Source: Azosocius agrarius
Lineage (GTDB): Bacteria > Pseudomonadota > Gammaproteobacteria > UBA6186 > Azoamicaceae
Direction of reading: 5' to 3'
Length of the DNA: 64,000 bases
NCBI GenBank assembly: GCA_016432505.1
Contig: CP066692.1
Location: 124,001 to 188,000 of the forward strand
The position numbers were made by a program, and so were the translations under genes. This document shows, piece by piece, positions 8,822 through 17,960 of the stretch. Each line of letters starts with the position of its first letter. The first letter of the stretch is position 1. The notes below the pieces were generated by a model, which did not search any database, was not told where the DNA came from, and was given only the letters and a program-made list of their open reading frames with translations.

Positions 8822-10090
8822 TTATACACAATCATCTTTAGTAATAATTTTATTATTATTCATATATTTTTGCAAAACATCAGGAATATATATAGAACCA
8901 TTTTGATCTTGATAATTTTCTAATATAGCTATTAAAGTTCTACCAACAGCCAATCCAGATGCATTTAACATATGAACGTATTTCAATATGTTATTAAATT
9001 TATATTTTGTTTTCATTCTTCTAGACTGAAAATCTTCTGTATTACTACATGAAGCTATTTCTATATATTCATTTTTTCCTGGTAACCAAACTTCTATATC
9101 ATAAGTTTTTGCGGAAGAAAAACCAATATCTTTAGAAGAAGGAATTATAATTCTATATGGTAAATTTAATAATTTTAAAACTTTTTCAGAATGAGAAGTT
9201 ATTTCTTCAAGATATGAATATGAATTATCATTATCAACAATGTTTATTAATTCTATTTTGTCAAATTGATGTTGTCTTATAATGCCTTTTGTATCTCTAC
9301 CATAATTTCCAGCTTCTTTTCTAAAACATGTTGTTTGGCAAATTAATTTTATTGGTAAATTTGAAAAATCTAAAATAGAATTACTAAAAATATTTAATAA
9401 TGGAACTTCCCCAGTGGGATTTAACCATAAATTACTATTATTTATATTAAATAAATCATGTATAAATTTAGGAAGCTGGCCAGTACAATACAAGGTATTT
9501 TTTTTTATTAAATATGGAACATATAACTCTATATATTTATGTTCACTTATGTGTAAATCTAACATAAATTGTGATATAGCTCTATGTAATTGAGCAATTT
9601 TATTTTTTAATATCATAAACCTAGGTCCAGATATTTTTGAAGATAGAGATGAATCCATAGATTTATTTAAATTATATGCTAAATCATAATGATTATGATT
9701 TTTGAATGAGACATTCTTATTTATCCCAGAAGATCTTAAAACAACACTATCTTTTTGTACGGTATTATGTAATATATTAGGCACATTAGATAAAAAATCA
9801 TATATCTCTTTTTGAATTCTTTTCAAAATAATTAATTTTTTTTTTAAAATATAATTTATATTATTAATTTCATTTATTAATTCAATACATTCTAAATTTT
9901 TAGACTTATTAAGTCCAATTAATTTAGATAAATTATTTTTATTTTTTTGTAATTCTTCAGTTTCTACTTGATAAGTTTTTCTTTTTTTTTCTAAATTAAA
10001 AAATAATTTAATATTGAAATTGTACCCTCTTTTTATAAAACTTTCTTCAAAAAGTTTTACATTTAATTTCAAATTTTTTATATTTATCAT
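8822..10090 (-). CDS. serS: Seryl-tRNA synthetase
   Basis: 422-residue class II synthetase charging tRNA-Ser. The N-terminal 110 residues form the Lys-rich coiled-coil arm that grips the long tRNA variable arm. The catalytic domain has motif 2 (CFRKEAGNYGRDTKGIIRQHQF) and motif 3 (GLAVGRTLIAILENYQ), with the serine-binding TGEVPLLN in between. Start chosen at ATG 10090 (MINIKNLKLN), matching the MLDxxLLR start of the family; a GTG three codons upstream is less likely. It lies next to tRNA-Ser(UGA). Full length. Confidence 0.95.
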   Translation of the reverse strand: MINIKNLKLNVKLFEESFIKRGYNFNIKLFFNLEKKRKTYQVETEELQKNKNNLSKLIGLNKSKNLECIELINEINNINYILKKKLIILKRIQKEIYDFLSNVPNILHNTVQKDSVVLRSSGINKNVSFKNHNHYDLAYNLNKSMDSSLSSKISGPRFMILKNKIAQLHRAISQFMLDLHISEHKYIELYVPYLIKKNTLYCTGQLPKFIHDLFNINNSNLWLNPTGEVPLLNIFSNSILDFSNLPIKLICQTTCFRKEAGNYGRDTKGIIRQHQFDKIELINIVDNDNSYSYLEEITSHSEKVLKLLNLPYRIIIPSSKDIGFSSAKTYDIEVWLPGKNEYIEIASCSNTEDFQSRRMKTKYKFNNILKYVHMLNASGLAVGRTLIAILENYQDQNGSIYIPDVLQKYMNNNKIITKDDCV

Positions 10091-10164
10091 ATCTTTCACT
10101 TCATTTTATGAATAATTTAATATACGTTTTAAAATAAATTATATAAATTTTTTTTATAAACTAG

Positions 10165-11145
10165 TTATAACATCCAAGTTTGATCTTTCATATATATATT
10201 TTCAGAATCATATTTCATATTATAATTATTAACTGTTTCATAATATGATTTTTCATAAGTGTTTTTACTTACAGCTTTAAAAATCCCTAAAGGGATAGGA
10301 AAATTAGGATAAGTTAAATTTGACAATAATTCAGAAATTATGTTTTCATTATAAATATCATGAATTATAATATCATTATTTTCTTTAATTGAATCATAAT
10401 CACTTATATGCCATAATAAGTTTTTATTTAAAATTAATTTTTTATTATTATTTTCTCCAAATATTAATGGAGAATTATGTTTTAACATTAGAGTTGTATC
10501 TTTATTAAGATTTTTATCTTTAAATTGAATAAAATTATCTTTATTAAAGATAGTACAATTTTGTAAAATTTCAATAAAAGAAGTTCCTTCATGTTCATAA
10601 GCAGCTTTTAATAAAAAAATTAAATTATTTATATTAGTATCTATTTCTCTAGCTATAAAAGTAGCACCGGCAAAAAATGCCATTTTTATAGGATTTATAG
10701 GTTCTTCTAATACCCCATAAGGAGATGATTTAGTTATTTTTCCTTTAGGAGATGTTGGAGAATATTGTCCTTTAGTTAAACCATATATTTGATTATTTAA
10801 CAATAAAATATTAATATTAAAATTTTTTCTTAAAATTTGTATAGTATGATTTAAACCTATACTTAACCCATCCCCATCACCAATAACTATCCAAATAGAC
10901 AAATCAGGTCGAGTAATTTTAAGCCCTGTTGCTATGGCTGCGGCTCTTCCATGGATTGTATGAAACCCATAAGTATTAACATAATAAGGTAATCTACTAG
11001 CACATCCAATGCCAGATATTATTACTATTTTTTCTCTATTTATATTTAATGCCATAAAAGCTTTTTGAATAGCTTGTAAAATAGCATAATCACCACATCC
11101 TGGACACCATTTTATCTCATTATTAGAAATAAAAACATTTTCCAT
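10165..11145 (-). CDS. korB: 2-oxoglutarate:ferredoxin oxidoreductase, beta subunit
   Basis: 326-residue thiamine-diphosphate subunit of a 2-oxoacid:ferredoxin oxidoreductase. The N-terminal WCPGCGDYAILQAIQKA and SGIGCASRLPYY carry cluster-ligand cysteines. The TPP motif is GDGDGLSIGLNHTIQ followed by LLNNQIYGLTKGQYSPTS, which is characteristic of the 2-oxoglutarate type. It converts 2-oxoglutarate and CoA to succinyl-CoA, CO2 and reduced ferredoxin. It lies 2 bases after korA and is clearly co-transcribed with it. The mdh gene next door supports a TCA-cycle role. Substrate specificity is by family resemblance and not certain. Confidence 0.88.
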   Translation of the reverse strand: MENVFISNNEIKWCPGCGDYAILQAIQKAFMALNINREKIVIISGIGCASRLPYYVNTYGFHTIHGRAAAIATGLKITRPDLSIWIVIGDGDGLSIGLNHTIQILRKNFNINILLLNNQIYGLTKGQYSPTSPKGKITKSSPYGVLEEPINPIKMAFFAGATFIAREIDTNINNLIFLLKAAYEHEGTSFIEILQNCTIFNKDNFIQFKDKNLNKDTTLMLKHNSPLIFGENNNKKLILNKNLLWHISDYDSIKENNDIIIHDIYNENIISELLSNLTYPNFPIPLGIFKAVSKNTYEKSYYETVNNYNMKYDSENIYMKDQTWML

Positions 11146-11147
11146 AA

Positions 11148-12947
11148 TTATTTCCCTTTCATATTAATCAATATTTTTTCTTTCAAAAAATTATAAGATA
11201 ATGATTTTCCATAAACATTACCAATTAAAATTATATCTCTTAATAAATATGATTTTAAAATAAACTGCAATTGACCTAAATTAGCTTCAATACATGCCAA
11301 TAATACAAAATTTTTTGATATTGATAATAAATCATCAGGTAATGGATTTAAATATTTTATATTAACCAATGATATATTATAACATTCATTTTGTAATTTA
11401 TTAATTACAGTTCTTGAGGCTCCATATGAACTCCCCCATGTGAATAATAACATATATCCATAATTTTTTCCAATAATTTTAGTTTTTGTAATATCTAATT
11501 TTATTTTATTTATTTTATTTTTTCTAATTTCACACATTTTTTGATGATTATATGATTCATAACAAACTGTTCCAGTTTCATAATTTCTTTCTAATCCACC
11601 AATACAATATTCTAAATTTTTTGTTCCTGGCTTTATCCAAGTTTTTGATAAAGTTATTTCATTTCTTTTATTTATATCATTTTTTTCATTCAAAAAATTA
11701 TAATTTATAAAATTTATAGAATTTATTTCTGGTATTTTCCATTGTTCTGTACAATTAGCTATTATTCCATCACTTAATATTATTACTGGCGTCATATATT
11801 TAATAGATATTTTAAATGCTTTAATTATAATTGAAAAACAGTTTTTAGAAGATTTAGGTGCTAAAACAACTAATGGGCATTCTCCATGTCTAGAAAAAAT
11901 TGCTGATAATAAATCTGTTTGTTCAGATTTTGTAGGAATACCAGTAGAAGGCCCAGATCTTTGTATATTAACAATTACTAATGGAAGTTCTGTCATAACG
12001 GCTAACCCAATAGCTTCAGTTTTTAAATCAAATCCAGGGCCACTAGTAAATGTGCATGCTAAAGATCCTCCATAAGAAGCTCCAATAGCCGCACATATGG
12101 CTGCTATTTCATCTTCTAATTGCATTGTTATAATATTATAATTTGGATATTTAGATAATTCATGTAATATATCAGATGCTGGTGTAATTGGATAACAAGC
12201 AATATATAAAGATAAATTAGATCTTTTTGTAATAGTTAAACATCCTAAAATAAATCCATAATTTCCAGATAATTGTCTATAAATACCACATATTAATTTG
12301 GCAGAAGGAATATAATAAGATTTAATTAATAAATTTGTAGTAAAACTATAATTATATCCAATTCTTAAAGCTATTTTATTAATAATTTCAATATAAGAAT
12401 TTTTAAATTTATTTTCTATCCATTTTAAAGGAATATTTAAAGATTTGTTATACATCCAACAAATTAATCCTAATATAAAAATATTTCTTGTTTTTTTAAT
12501 AATTTTTAAATTAGATTTAAAATTTTTCATACTTTTTAAAACACAATTAGTAATACTAATTGGAATAATATTATATTTATCATGCAAATGATCCAATGGA
12601 TTAACTTGATATTTAGCTTTTATAAATTCTCTGTCAATAAATTTATCTATATCAATTATTAAAATACCATTATTTTTTAAATCAAAAAGATTACATCTTA
12701 AAGCAGCTGGATTAATAGAAATTAATACATCTAATTTATCATTTACACTATATATAACATCATTAGAAAAACATATCTGAAATTCAGAAATTCCAGAAAG
12801 ACTACCTATCGGTGCACGAATATCAGCTGGAAAATTAGAAAATGTTTGTATATTATTACCAGATTCAGCAAACATTTCAGCAACTTTATTACCTAATATT
12901 TGTATTCCATCGCCGGAATCCCCAGAAAACCTAATATTAACAATCAT
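11148..12947 (-). CDS. korA: 2-oxoglutarate:ferredoxin oxidoreductase, alpha subunit (gamma-alpha fusion)
   Basis: 599-residue partner of KorB. Residues 1 to about 190 are the gamma-type domain (RFSGDSGDGIQILG, then FSNFPADIRAPIGS). The rest is the pyrimidine-binding alpha part with YPITPASDILHEL, EDEIAAICAAIGASYGG, TSGPGFDLKTEAIGLAV and PTKSEQTDL. This fused two-subunit layout is the one of aerobic and microaerobic 2-oxoglutarate:ferredoxin oxidoreductases. It replaces the lipoate-dependent dehydrogenase complex for succinyl-CoA formation. Divergent from mdh across a 244-bp intergenic region. A-rich coding, like other minus-strand genes left of 13 kb. Confidence 0.88.
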   Translation of the reverse strand: MIVNIRFSGDSGDGIQILGNKVAEMFAESGNNIQTFSNFPADIRAPIGSLSGISEFQICFSNDVIYSVNDKLDVLISINPAALRCNLFDLKNNGILIIDIDKFIDREFIKAKYQVNPLDHLHDKYNIIPISITNCVLKSMKNFKSNLKIIKKTRNIFILGLICWMYNKSLNIPLKWIENKFKNSYIEIINKIALRIGYNYSFTTNLLIKSYYIPSAKLICGIYRQLSGNYGFILGCLTITKRSNLSLYIACYPITPASDILHELSKYPNYNIITMQLEDEIAAICAAIGASYGGSLACTFTSGPGFDLKTEAIGLAVMTELPLVIVNIQRSGPSTGIPTKSEQTDLLSAIFSRHGECPLVVLAPKSSKNCFSIIIKAFKISIKYMTPVIILSDGIIANCTEQWKIPEINSINFINYNFLNEKNDINKRNEITLSKTWIKPGTKNLEYCIGGLERNYETGTVCYESYNHQKMCEIRKNKINKIKLDITKTKIIGKNYGYMLLFTWGSSYGASRTVINKLQNECYNISLVNIKYLNPLPDDLLSISKNFVLLACIEANLGQLQFILKSYLLRDIILIGNVYGKSLSYNFLKEKILINMKGK

Positions 12948-13191
12948 TTTATATTATACGTTTAACCAAAATTATAGAATGATTCATTATATCAAAATAT
13001 ATTTAATATATCAATAAACATTAAAATGTTTATAGCATTTATATAAATATAATATTTATCAATATAATGGTATAATTATGAAATTAATATAATTATTAAC
13101 AAAATTTAATATAAATTTTGTATATTGAATATTGTTTTTAATAACATTAAATATTTATCAAGTTTATTAAAATTTTTAAAAAGAGTTATAT
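12948..13191. promoter_or_regulatory. Divergent korA/mdh intergenic region with two inverted repeats
   Basis: 244 bases without a gene between two divergently transcribed TCA-cycle units, so it should hold both promoters. Two exact dyads are visible: TAAACATT-AA-AATGTTTA at 13015-13032 and ACAAAATTT-5 nt-AAATTTTGT at 13099-13121. In DNA this AT-rich short dyads arise by chance, so an operator role is only a suggestion. The mdh ribosome site (AAAGAG) is at the right end. Confidence 0.35.
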
Positions 13192-14136
13192 ATGAGTAAA
13201 AAGAAAATTTCATTAATAGGTGCGGGAAATATTGGAGGAACTTTGGCACATTTGTCTTTACTTAAAAGATTAGGTGATGTTGTGTTATATGATATCGTAG
13301 AAGGTTTGCCTCAAGGAAAAGCACTTGATTTAGCTCAATGTGGGCCTATTGAAAATTATGATAATAAAATAATTGGAACTAATAATTATAAAGATATAGC
13401 AAACTCTGATGTAATAATAGTAACAGCTGGAGTTCCTAGAAAACCAGGTATGAGTAGAGATGATTTATTAGGAATAAATTCTAAAATCATGAAAACTGTT
13501 GGATCTGCTATAAAAGAATATTCTCCAGATTCATTTGTTATATGTACAACGAATCCTTTAGATGTAATGGTAAGAATTCTTCAAGATGCTTCTAATGTAC
13601 ATGATACTATGATAGTTGGGATGGCTGGTATTTTGGATTCTGCTAGATTTAGAACATTTTTATCATGGGAATTTAATGTATCTGTTGAACAAGTTCAAGC
13701 TTATGTTTTAGGTGGCCATGGAGATACAATGGTTCCATTAACTGAAATGAGTAATATTGCTGGAGAAAGTCTTAATTCTTTAATAGAAAAAGGAAAAATT
13801 ACTTCAAAAAGATTAGATGAAATTGTTGATAGAACAAGAAAAGGAGGTGGAGAAATAGTAAATTTATTAAAAACAGGATCTGCATATTATGCTCCTGCTG
13901 CTTCATCTATTTTGATGGCAGAAGCATATTTATATGATAAAAAAAGCATATTGCCTTGTGCAGCTAAATTAACTTCTGGACAATATGGTGTATCAAAAAG
14001 TTTATTTGTTGGAGTTCCAGTAAAGATAGGAGCAAAGGGCGTAGAAGAAATTATAGAATTAAATTTAACATTGGAAGAAAAAAACATGTTAAAAAAATCA
14101 ATAGATTCAGTTATTGAATTAAATAACGCTATTTAA
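13192..14136 (+). CDS. mdh: Malate dehydrogenase
   Basis: 314-residue NAD-dependent malate dehydrogenase of the LDH-like type. The Rossmann glycine motif is SLIGAGNIGGTLAH; the substrate-binding arginines are in VPRKPGMSRDDLLGIN; TTNPLDVMV and MAGILDSARFR give the next Arg; the catalytic His is in VLGGHGDTMVPL. The Arg-Lys-Pro-Gly loop indicates malate rather than lactate. It oxidises malate to oxaloacetate and, beside korAB, forms part of a retained TCA segment. This gene is less AT-biased than its neighbours. It is followed by a long stem-loop. Confidence 0.95.
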   Translation: MSKKKISLIGAGNIGGTLAHLSLLKRLGDVVLYDIVEGLPQGKALDLAQCGPIENYDNKIIGTNNYKDIANSDVIIVTAGVPRKPGMSRDDLLGINSKIMKTVGSAIKEYSPDSFVICTTNPLDVMVRILQDASNVHDTMIVGMAGILDSARFRTFLSWEFNVSVEQVQAYVLGGHGDTMVPLTEMSNIAGESLNSLIEKGKITSKRLDEIVDRTRKGGGEIVNLLKTGSAYYAPAASSILMAEAYLYDKKSILPCAAKLTSGQYGVSKSLFVGVPVKIGAKGVEEIIELNLTLEEKNMLKKSIDSVIELNNAI

Positions 14137-14147
14137 TTAATATATTT

Positions 14148-14218
14148 AACCAAAATAAGTCTTATTAATATAATAATACAACATTTTTATAAATTACAAT
14201 TTAATAAGACTTTTGGTT
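14148..14218 (+). terminator. Long imperfect stem-loop between mdh and dnaX
   Basis: AACCAAAA-TAA-GTCTTATTAA at 14148-14168 pairs with TTTAATAAGAC-TTTTGGTT at 14200-14218, giving about 18 paired bases with a 3-base bulge and a loop of about 30 nt. It lies between two plus-strand genes and could end mdh transcription. There is no long T tract after it. Confidence 0.5.
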
Positions 14219-14231
14219 TATAAAACATTTT

Positions 14232-15692
14232 ATGAATTATTCTCTATTACAAAAATATCGTCCTAAAACATTTTATGAAATATTTGGACAAGATTTTATT
14301 ATAAATATAATAATAAATATTTTAAAAAAAAATTTTTATCATCATTCATATATTTTTTCTGGGCCTTCAGGAACTGGAAAAACAACAATAGCACGCATTT
14401 TGGCTAAATCTTTTAATTGTGATAATTTGTTATATGGCGTTGCTTGCAACAATTGTACTTCATGCAAAAATATAAATAATAATTGTTCCAATAATATTAT
14501 AGAAATAGATGCTGCATCAAGAACAAAAATAGAAGAAACAAAAGAATTATTAAATGATATAAAATATTTACCACAAATAGGAAAATATAAAATTTATATA
14601 ATTGATGAAATACATATGTTATCTAATCATAGTTTTAATGCTTTATTAAAAATAATAGAAGATCCTCCAAAACATATTAAATTTTTATTTGCTACAACAG
14701 AAAAAAATAAAATTCCATCAACTGTTTTGTCAAGATGCATACAATTTAATTTAAAAAAAATTGACATTACTAACATTATAAAATATTTAATACATATTCT
14801 AATCAATGAAAATATAAAATTTAATAAAAAAGATTTGTATAATATAGCATTATCCTCCGAAGGAAGTATGAGAAATGCTGTAAATTTATTAGAACAAATT
14901 ATATACATATCTAATAATAATACAATTTTAAAAAATGATATTAATAATATATTAGGTTTTAATAATGAAAAATATTTAATAGCAATGTTAAATAGTATTA
15001 TTTATAATGATACAAAAAAGATAATTTTATATATTAAAAAAATTTTTTTAAATAATGATAATAATTGTTATAACATAATGCAACATATGCAAATATTATT
15101 AAATAATTTAATAAAAATTAAAATTTATAATAATATAAAATACAACAATCATTGTTATTCTAAATCACTAATTATTTTATCAAAAAAAATAGAATTAACA
15201 AAAATACAAATATATAATCAAATATTGATATCTACAATTAAAAATATTAAATATATATCAGATTTTAAATTAGAATTTGAAATAATGATATTAAAAATGT
15301 TAACTTTTATTCCAACATACAACAATAATAATATTTTTTATAAAAAAATTACTAATATTTATTATACATGGGAAGAAATAATTAAAAATTTAAATTTATC
15401 AATTAATGAAAAAAATTTAATCAATAATTGTATTTTAAAATCATGGACAAATGATAAAATTTTTTTATTATTAAATATTGATTTTATTACTTTATATACA
15501 AAAGAAATTAAATTAAATATAGAAAATCTTTTAAAAAATTATTTAAAAAATAATCAAATAAATATAGAAATTGTTTTTATAAAAGAAGAAAAAAACATAA
15601 ACAATGATGTTCATTTTTATAATAAAAATACATATATTAAAAATATAATATATATTTTGAAAAATAAAGTGAATAAAGCATATATAAAATAA
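14232..15692 (+). CDS. dnaX: DNA polymerase III subunit gamma/tau
   Basis: 486-residue clamp-loader ATPase. It begins MNYSLLQKYRPKTFYEIFGQD, has Walker A GPSGTGKTTIAR, the four-Cys zinc module in CDNLLYGVACNNCTSC...C, Walker B IIDEIHMLS and the sensor ATTEKNKIPSTVLSRC. The ATPase part ends near residue 240, followed by the collar domain and a Lys/Asn-rich tail. It is shorter than E. coli tau (643), so the DnaB- and alpha-binding domains are reduced or missing. Strongly A-rich coding, in contrast to the minus-strand genes to the right. Confidence 0.93.
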   Translation: MNYSLLQKYRPKTFYEIFGQDFIINIIINILKKNFYHHSYIFSGPSGTGKTTIARILAKSFNCDNLLYGVACNNCTSCKNINNNCSNNIIEIDAASRTKIEETKELLNDIKYLPQIGKYKIYIIDEIHMLSNHSFNALLKIIEDPPKHIKFLFATTEKNKIPSTVLSRCIQFNLKKIDITNIIKYLIHILINENIKFNKKDLYNIALSSEGSMRNAVNLLEQIIYISNNNTILKNDINNILGFNNEKYLIAMLNSIIYNDTKKIILYIKKIFLNNDNNCYNIMQHMQILLNNLIKIKIYNNIKYNNHCYSKSLIILSKKIELTKIQIYNQILISTIKNIKYISDFKLEFEIMILKMLTFIPTYNNNNIFYKKITNIYYTWEEIIKNLNLSINEKNLINNCILKSWTNDKIFLLLNIDFITLYTKEIKLNIENLLKNYLKNNQINIEIVFIKEEKNINNDVHFYNKNTYIKNIIYILKNKVNKAYIK

Positions 15693-15722
15693 ATTTATCA
15701 TTTAAATTAAAATAAATATAAT

Positions 15723-15758
15723 TTAATAAATTGAATTTATTAATTTCATCTATATATT
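15723..15758 (+). promoter_or_regulatory. Candidate htpG promoter overlapping an inverted repeat
   Basis: TTGAAT (15731-15736), 16 bases, then TATATT (15753-15758) resembles a housekeeping promoter. The -35 element sits inside an exact dyad, TTAATAAATT-G-AATTTATTAA (15723-15743). The dyad could be a terminator for dnaX or an operator. In AT-rich DNA both may be chance. No clear heat-shock sigma element is seen. Confidence 0.3.
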
Positions 15759-15790
15759 CATTTTAAATAATATTTTAGGAGAATTTTTAA

Positions 15791-17698
15791 ATGTCTTTAG
15801 AAAAAAAAACTGAAACTTTAACATTTCAGGCAGAAATAAAACAATTATTAAATATTGTTATTAATTCATTATATAGCAATAAAGAAATTTTTTTAAGAGA
15901 ACTAATTTCCAATGCCTCTGATGCTGCTGATAGATTAAGATTTGAATCAATAAATTCTAATATAATTAATGATAATCATGAATATAAAATCTATGTTGAT
16001 ATAGATAAAGTTAATAAAACTATTTCTATTTCTGATAATGGAATAGGTATGTCAAAAAATGAAATAATTGAAAATTTAGGAACTATAGCAAAATCAGGAT
16101 CAAAAGATTTTTTAAAAAATTTAACATCTGAACAAACAAAAGATTCAAAATTTATAGGACAGTTTGGAGTTGGTTTCTATTCTTCATTTATAGTAGCTGA
16201 AAAAGTAACTGTTCATAGTAGAAGAGTTGGTTTATCTAAAGAAGAAGCTGTATTTTGGACTTCAAATGGTAAAGGTGAGTATGAAATAGAATATTTAGAA
16301 AAAGATAATTGTGGAACAAAAGTTACATTATTTATAAAACCAGAAGAACATGAATTTTTAGAAGCATGGAAAATACGAAGTTTAATTATTAAATATTCAG
16401 ATCACATAACTTTACCAATTCTAATGAAAAAAGAAAAATCAATAAAATCTAATGAACAAGAAACTACAGATATAACTGAATATGAAATTATAAATAAAGC
16501 TGTAGCACTTTGGATATTAAATAAATCTGAAATAACAGATACACAATATAAAGACTTGTATAAACATATAAGTTATGATTCTCAAGACCCACTTATGTGG
16601 GTACATAATAAAATTGAGGGAAATATTGAATTTATTAGCCTATTATATATTCCTTCGCACGCACCCTTTGATCTTCTTACCACAAATAAGCCTAAAGGAT
16701 TAAAATTATATGTTCAAAGAGTATTTATATTAGATGCTGTAGAACAATTTTTGCCTCATTATTTAAGATTCGTTAGAGGAATTATTGATGCTAATGATTT
16801 ACCATTAAATATTTCTCGTGAAATATTACAAAATAGTAAAATAATAGATAACATAAAAAATTCTTTAACAAAACGTATATTAGGAATGCTTTCTAAATTA
16901 GCTAAAAATAACAATGAATTATACTTATCATTTTGGAAAGAATTTGGGAAAATTCTTAAAGAAGGAATCGCTGAAGATTTTAATAACAAAATGATAATAT
17001 CAAAATTATTAAGATTTTCTTCTACAAGACATAATAACATTGTTGCTGATGTATCACTTGATGATTATATTAATAATATGTCTGAAAAACAAGATAAGAT
17101 ATATTATATAGCTGCCGAGAATTTTAATTTAGCAAAAAATAGTCCTCATTTAGAAATTTTTAAAAAAAAAAATATAGAAGTATTATTATTAATAGATCGT
17201 GTAGATGAATGGTTAATGTCTCATTTAACAGAATTTTCAGATAAAAAAATTCAATCTATATTAAAAGGAAGTTTAGAATTAGGTAAATTAAATGATGAAA
17301 TTGATATAGATAAAAAATCTAAAATAACAGAAGAATATAAAACTTTAATAAATAAAGTAAAAGAAGCTTTAAAAGATGATGTTAAGGATGTTAGAATAAC
17401 AACTAGATTAACAGATTCTCCTTCCTGTATTGTAGTTGACGAATTTGATATGACACCCCAAATGGAAAGAATTATGAAAGCAGCTGGGCAAAATATTACA
17501 CAATCCAAATCCATTTTAGAATTAAATCCAGATCATCCATTAATAAAATTATTAAATATTGAAAATTCAAAAGAAAAATTCTATGATTGGGCGAAAATTT
17601 TATTAGATCAAGCTATTTTAGCAGAAGGAGGACAATTAAAAGATCCTATAAATTTTGTAAAAAGATTTAATACACTTTTGTTAAAATTAGATAATTAA
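15791..17698 (+). CDS. htpG: Hsp90 chaperone HtpG
   Basis: 635-residue ATP-dependent chaperone, full length. The N-terminal GHKL ATPase shows NKEIFLRELISNASDAADRL, the DNGIGM motif and GQFGVGFYSSF. The middle domain has the catalytic-loop region ISREILQ and the C-terminal dimerisation domain is intact. ATG 15791 is preceded by AGGAG (15777-15781). Retaining a full Hsp90 in a small genome fits the usual high chaperone need of endosymbionts, which is inference. It stands alone, between dnaX and tRNA-fMet. Confidence 0.97.
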   Translation: MSLEKKTETLTFQAEIKQLLNIVINSLYSNKEIFLRELISNASDAADRLRFESINSNIINDNHEYKIYVDIDKVNKTISISDNGIGMSKNEIIENLGTIAKSGSKDFLKNLTSEQTKDSKFIGQFGVGFYSSFIVAEKVTVHSRRVGLSKEEAVFWTSNGKGEYEIEYLEKDNCGTKVTLFIKPEEHEFLEAWKIRSLIIKYSDHITLPILMKKEKSIKSNEQETTDITEYEIINKAVALWILNKSEITDTQYKDLYKHISYDSQDPLMWVHNKIEGNIEFISLLYIPSHAPFDLLTTNKPKGLKLYVQRVFILDAVEQFLPHYLRFVRGIIDANDLPLNISREILQNSKIIDNIKNSLTKRILGMLSKLAKNNNELYLSFWKEFGKILKEGIAEDFNNKMIISKLLRFSSTRHNNIVADVSLDDYINNMSEKQDKIYYIAAENFNLAKNSPHLEIFKKKNIEVLLLIDRVDEWLMSHLTEFSDKKIQSILKGSLELGKLNDEIDIDKKSKITEEYKTLINKVKEALKDDVKDVRITTRLTDSPSCIVVDEFDMTPQMERIMKAAGQNITQSKSILELNPDHPLIKLLNIENSKEKFYDWAKILLDQAILAEGGQLKDPINFVKRFNTLLLKLDN

Positions 17699-17729
17699 AT
17701 AATTAATTTTTATTATTGTCAGAATAATA

Positions 17730-17758
17730 TTGCTTATAAATATTATATGTATTATAAT
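17730..17758 (+). promoter_or_regulatory. Sigma-70 type promoter for tRNA-fMet (and nusA operon)
   Basis: TTGCTT (17730-17735), a 17-base spacer and a perfect TATAAT (17753-17758). The start point would fall near GGG at 17763-17765, just before the tRNA at 17771. Both spacing and the perfect -10 favour a real promoter. Confidence 0.6.
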
Positions 17759-17770
17759 AGAAGGGTATTT

Positions 17771-17844
<74 letters not shown>

Positions 17845-17960
17845 TTAATAATTATTTTTTTTAATTGCTTTACAAAGTTTGTATTTACATTTATAATGTC
17901 ATCTGTTTTTATATTATTTATAAAAATTATTAATTGTTAAAATGAATATAAAAAAATAGA

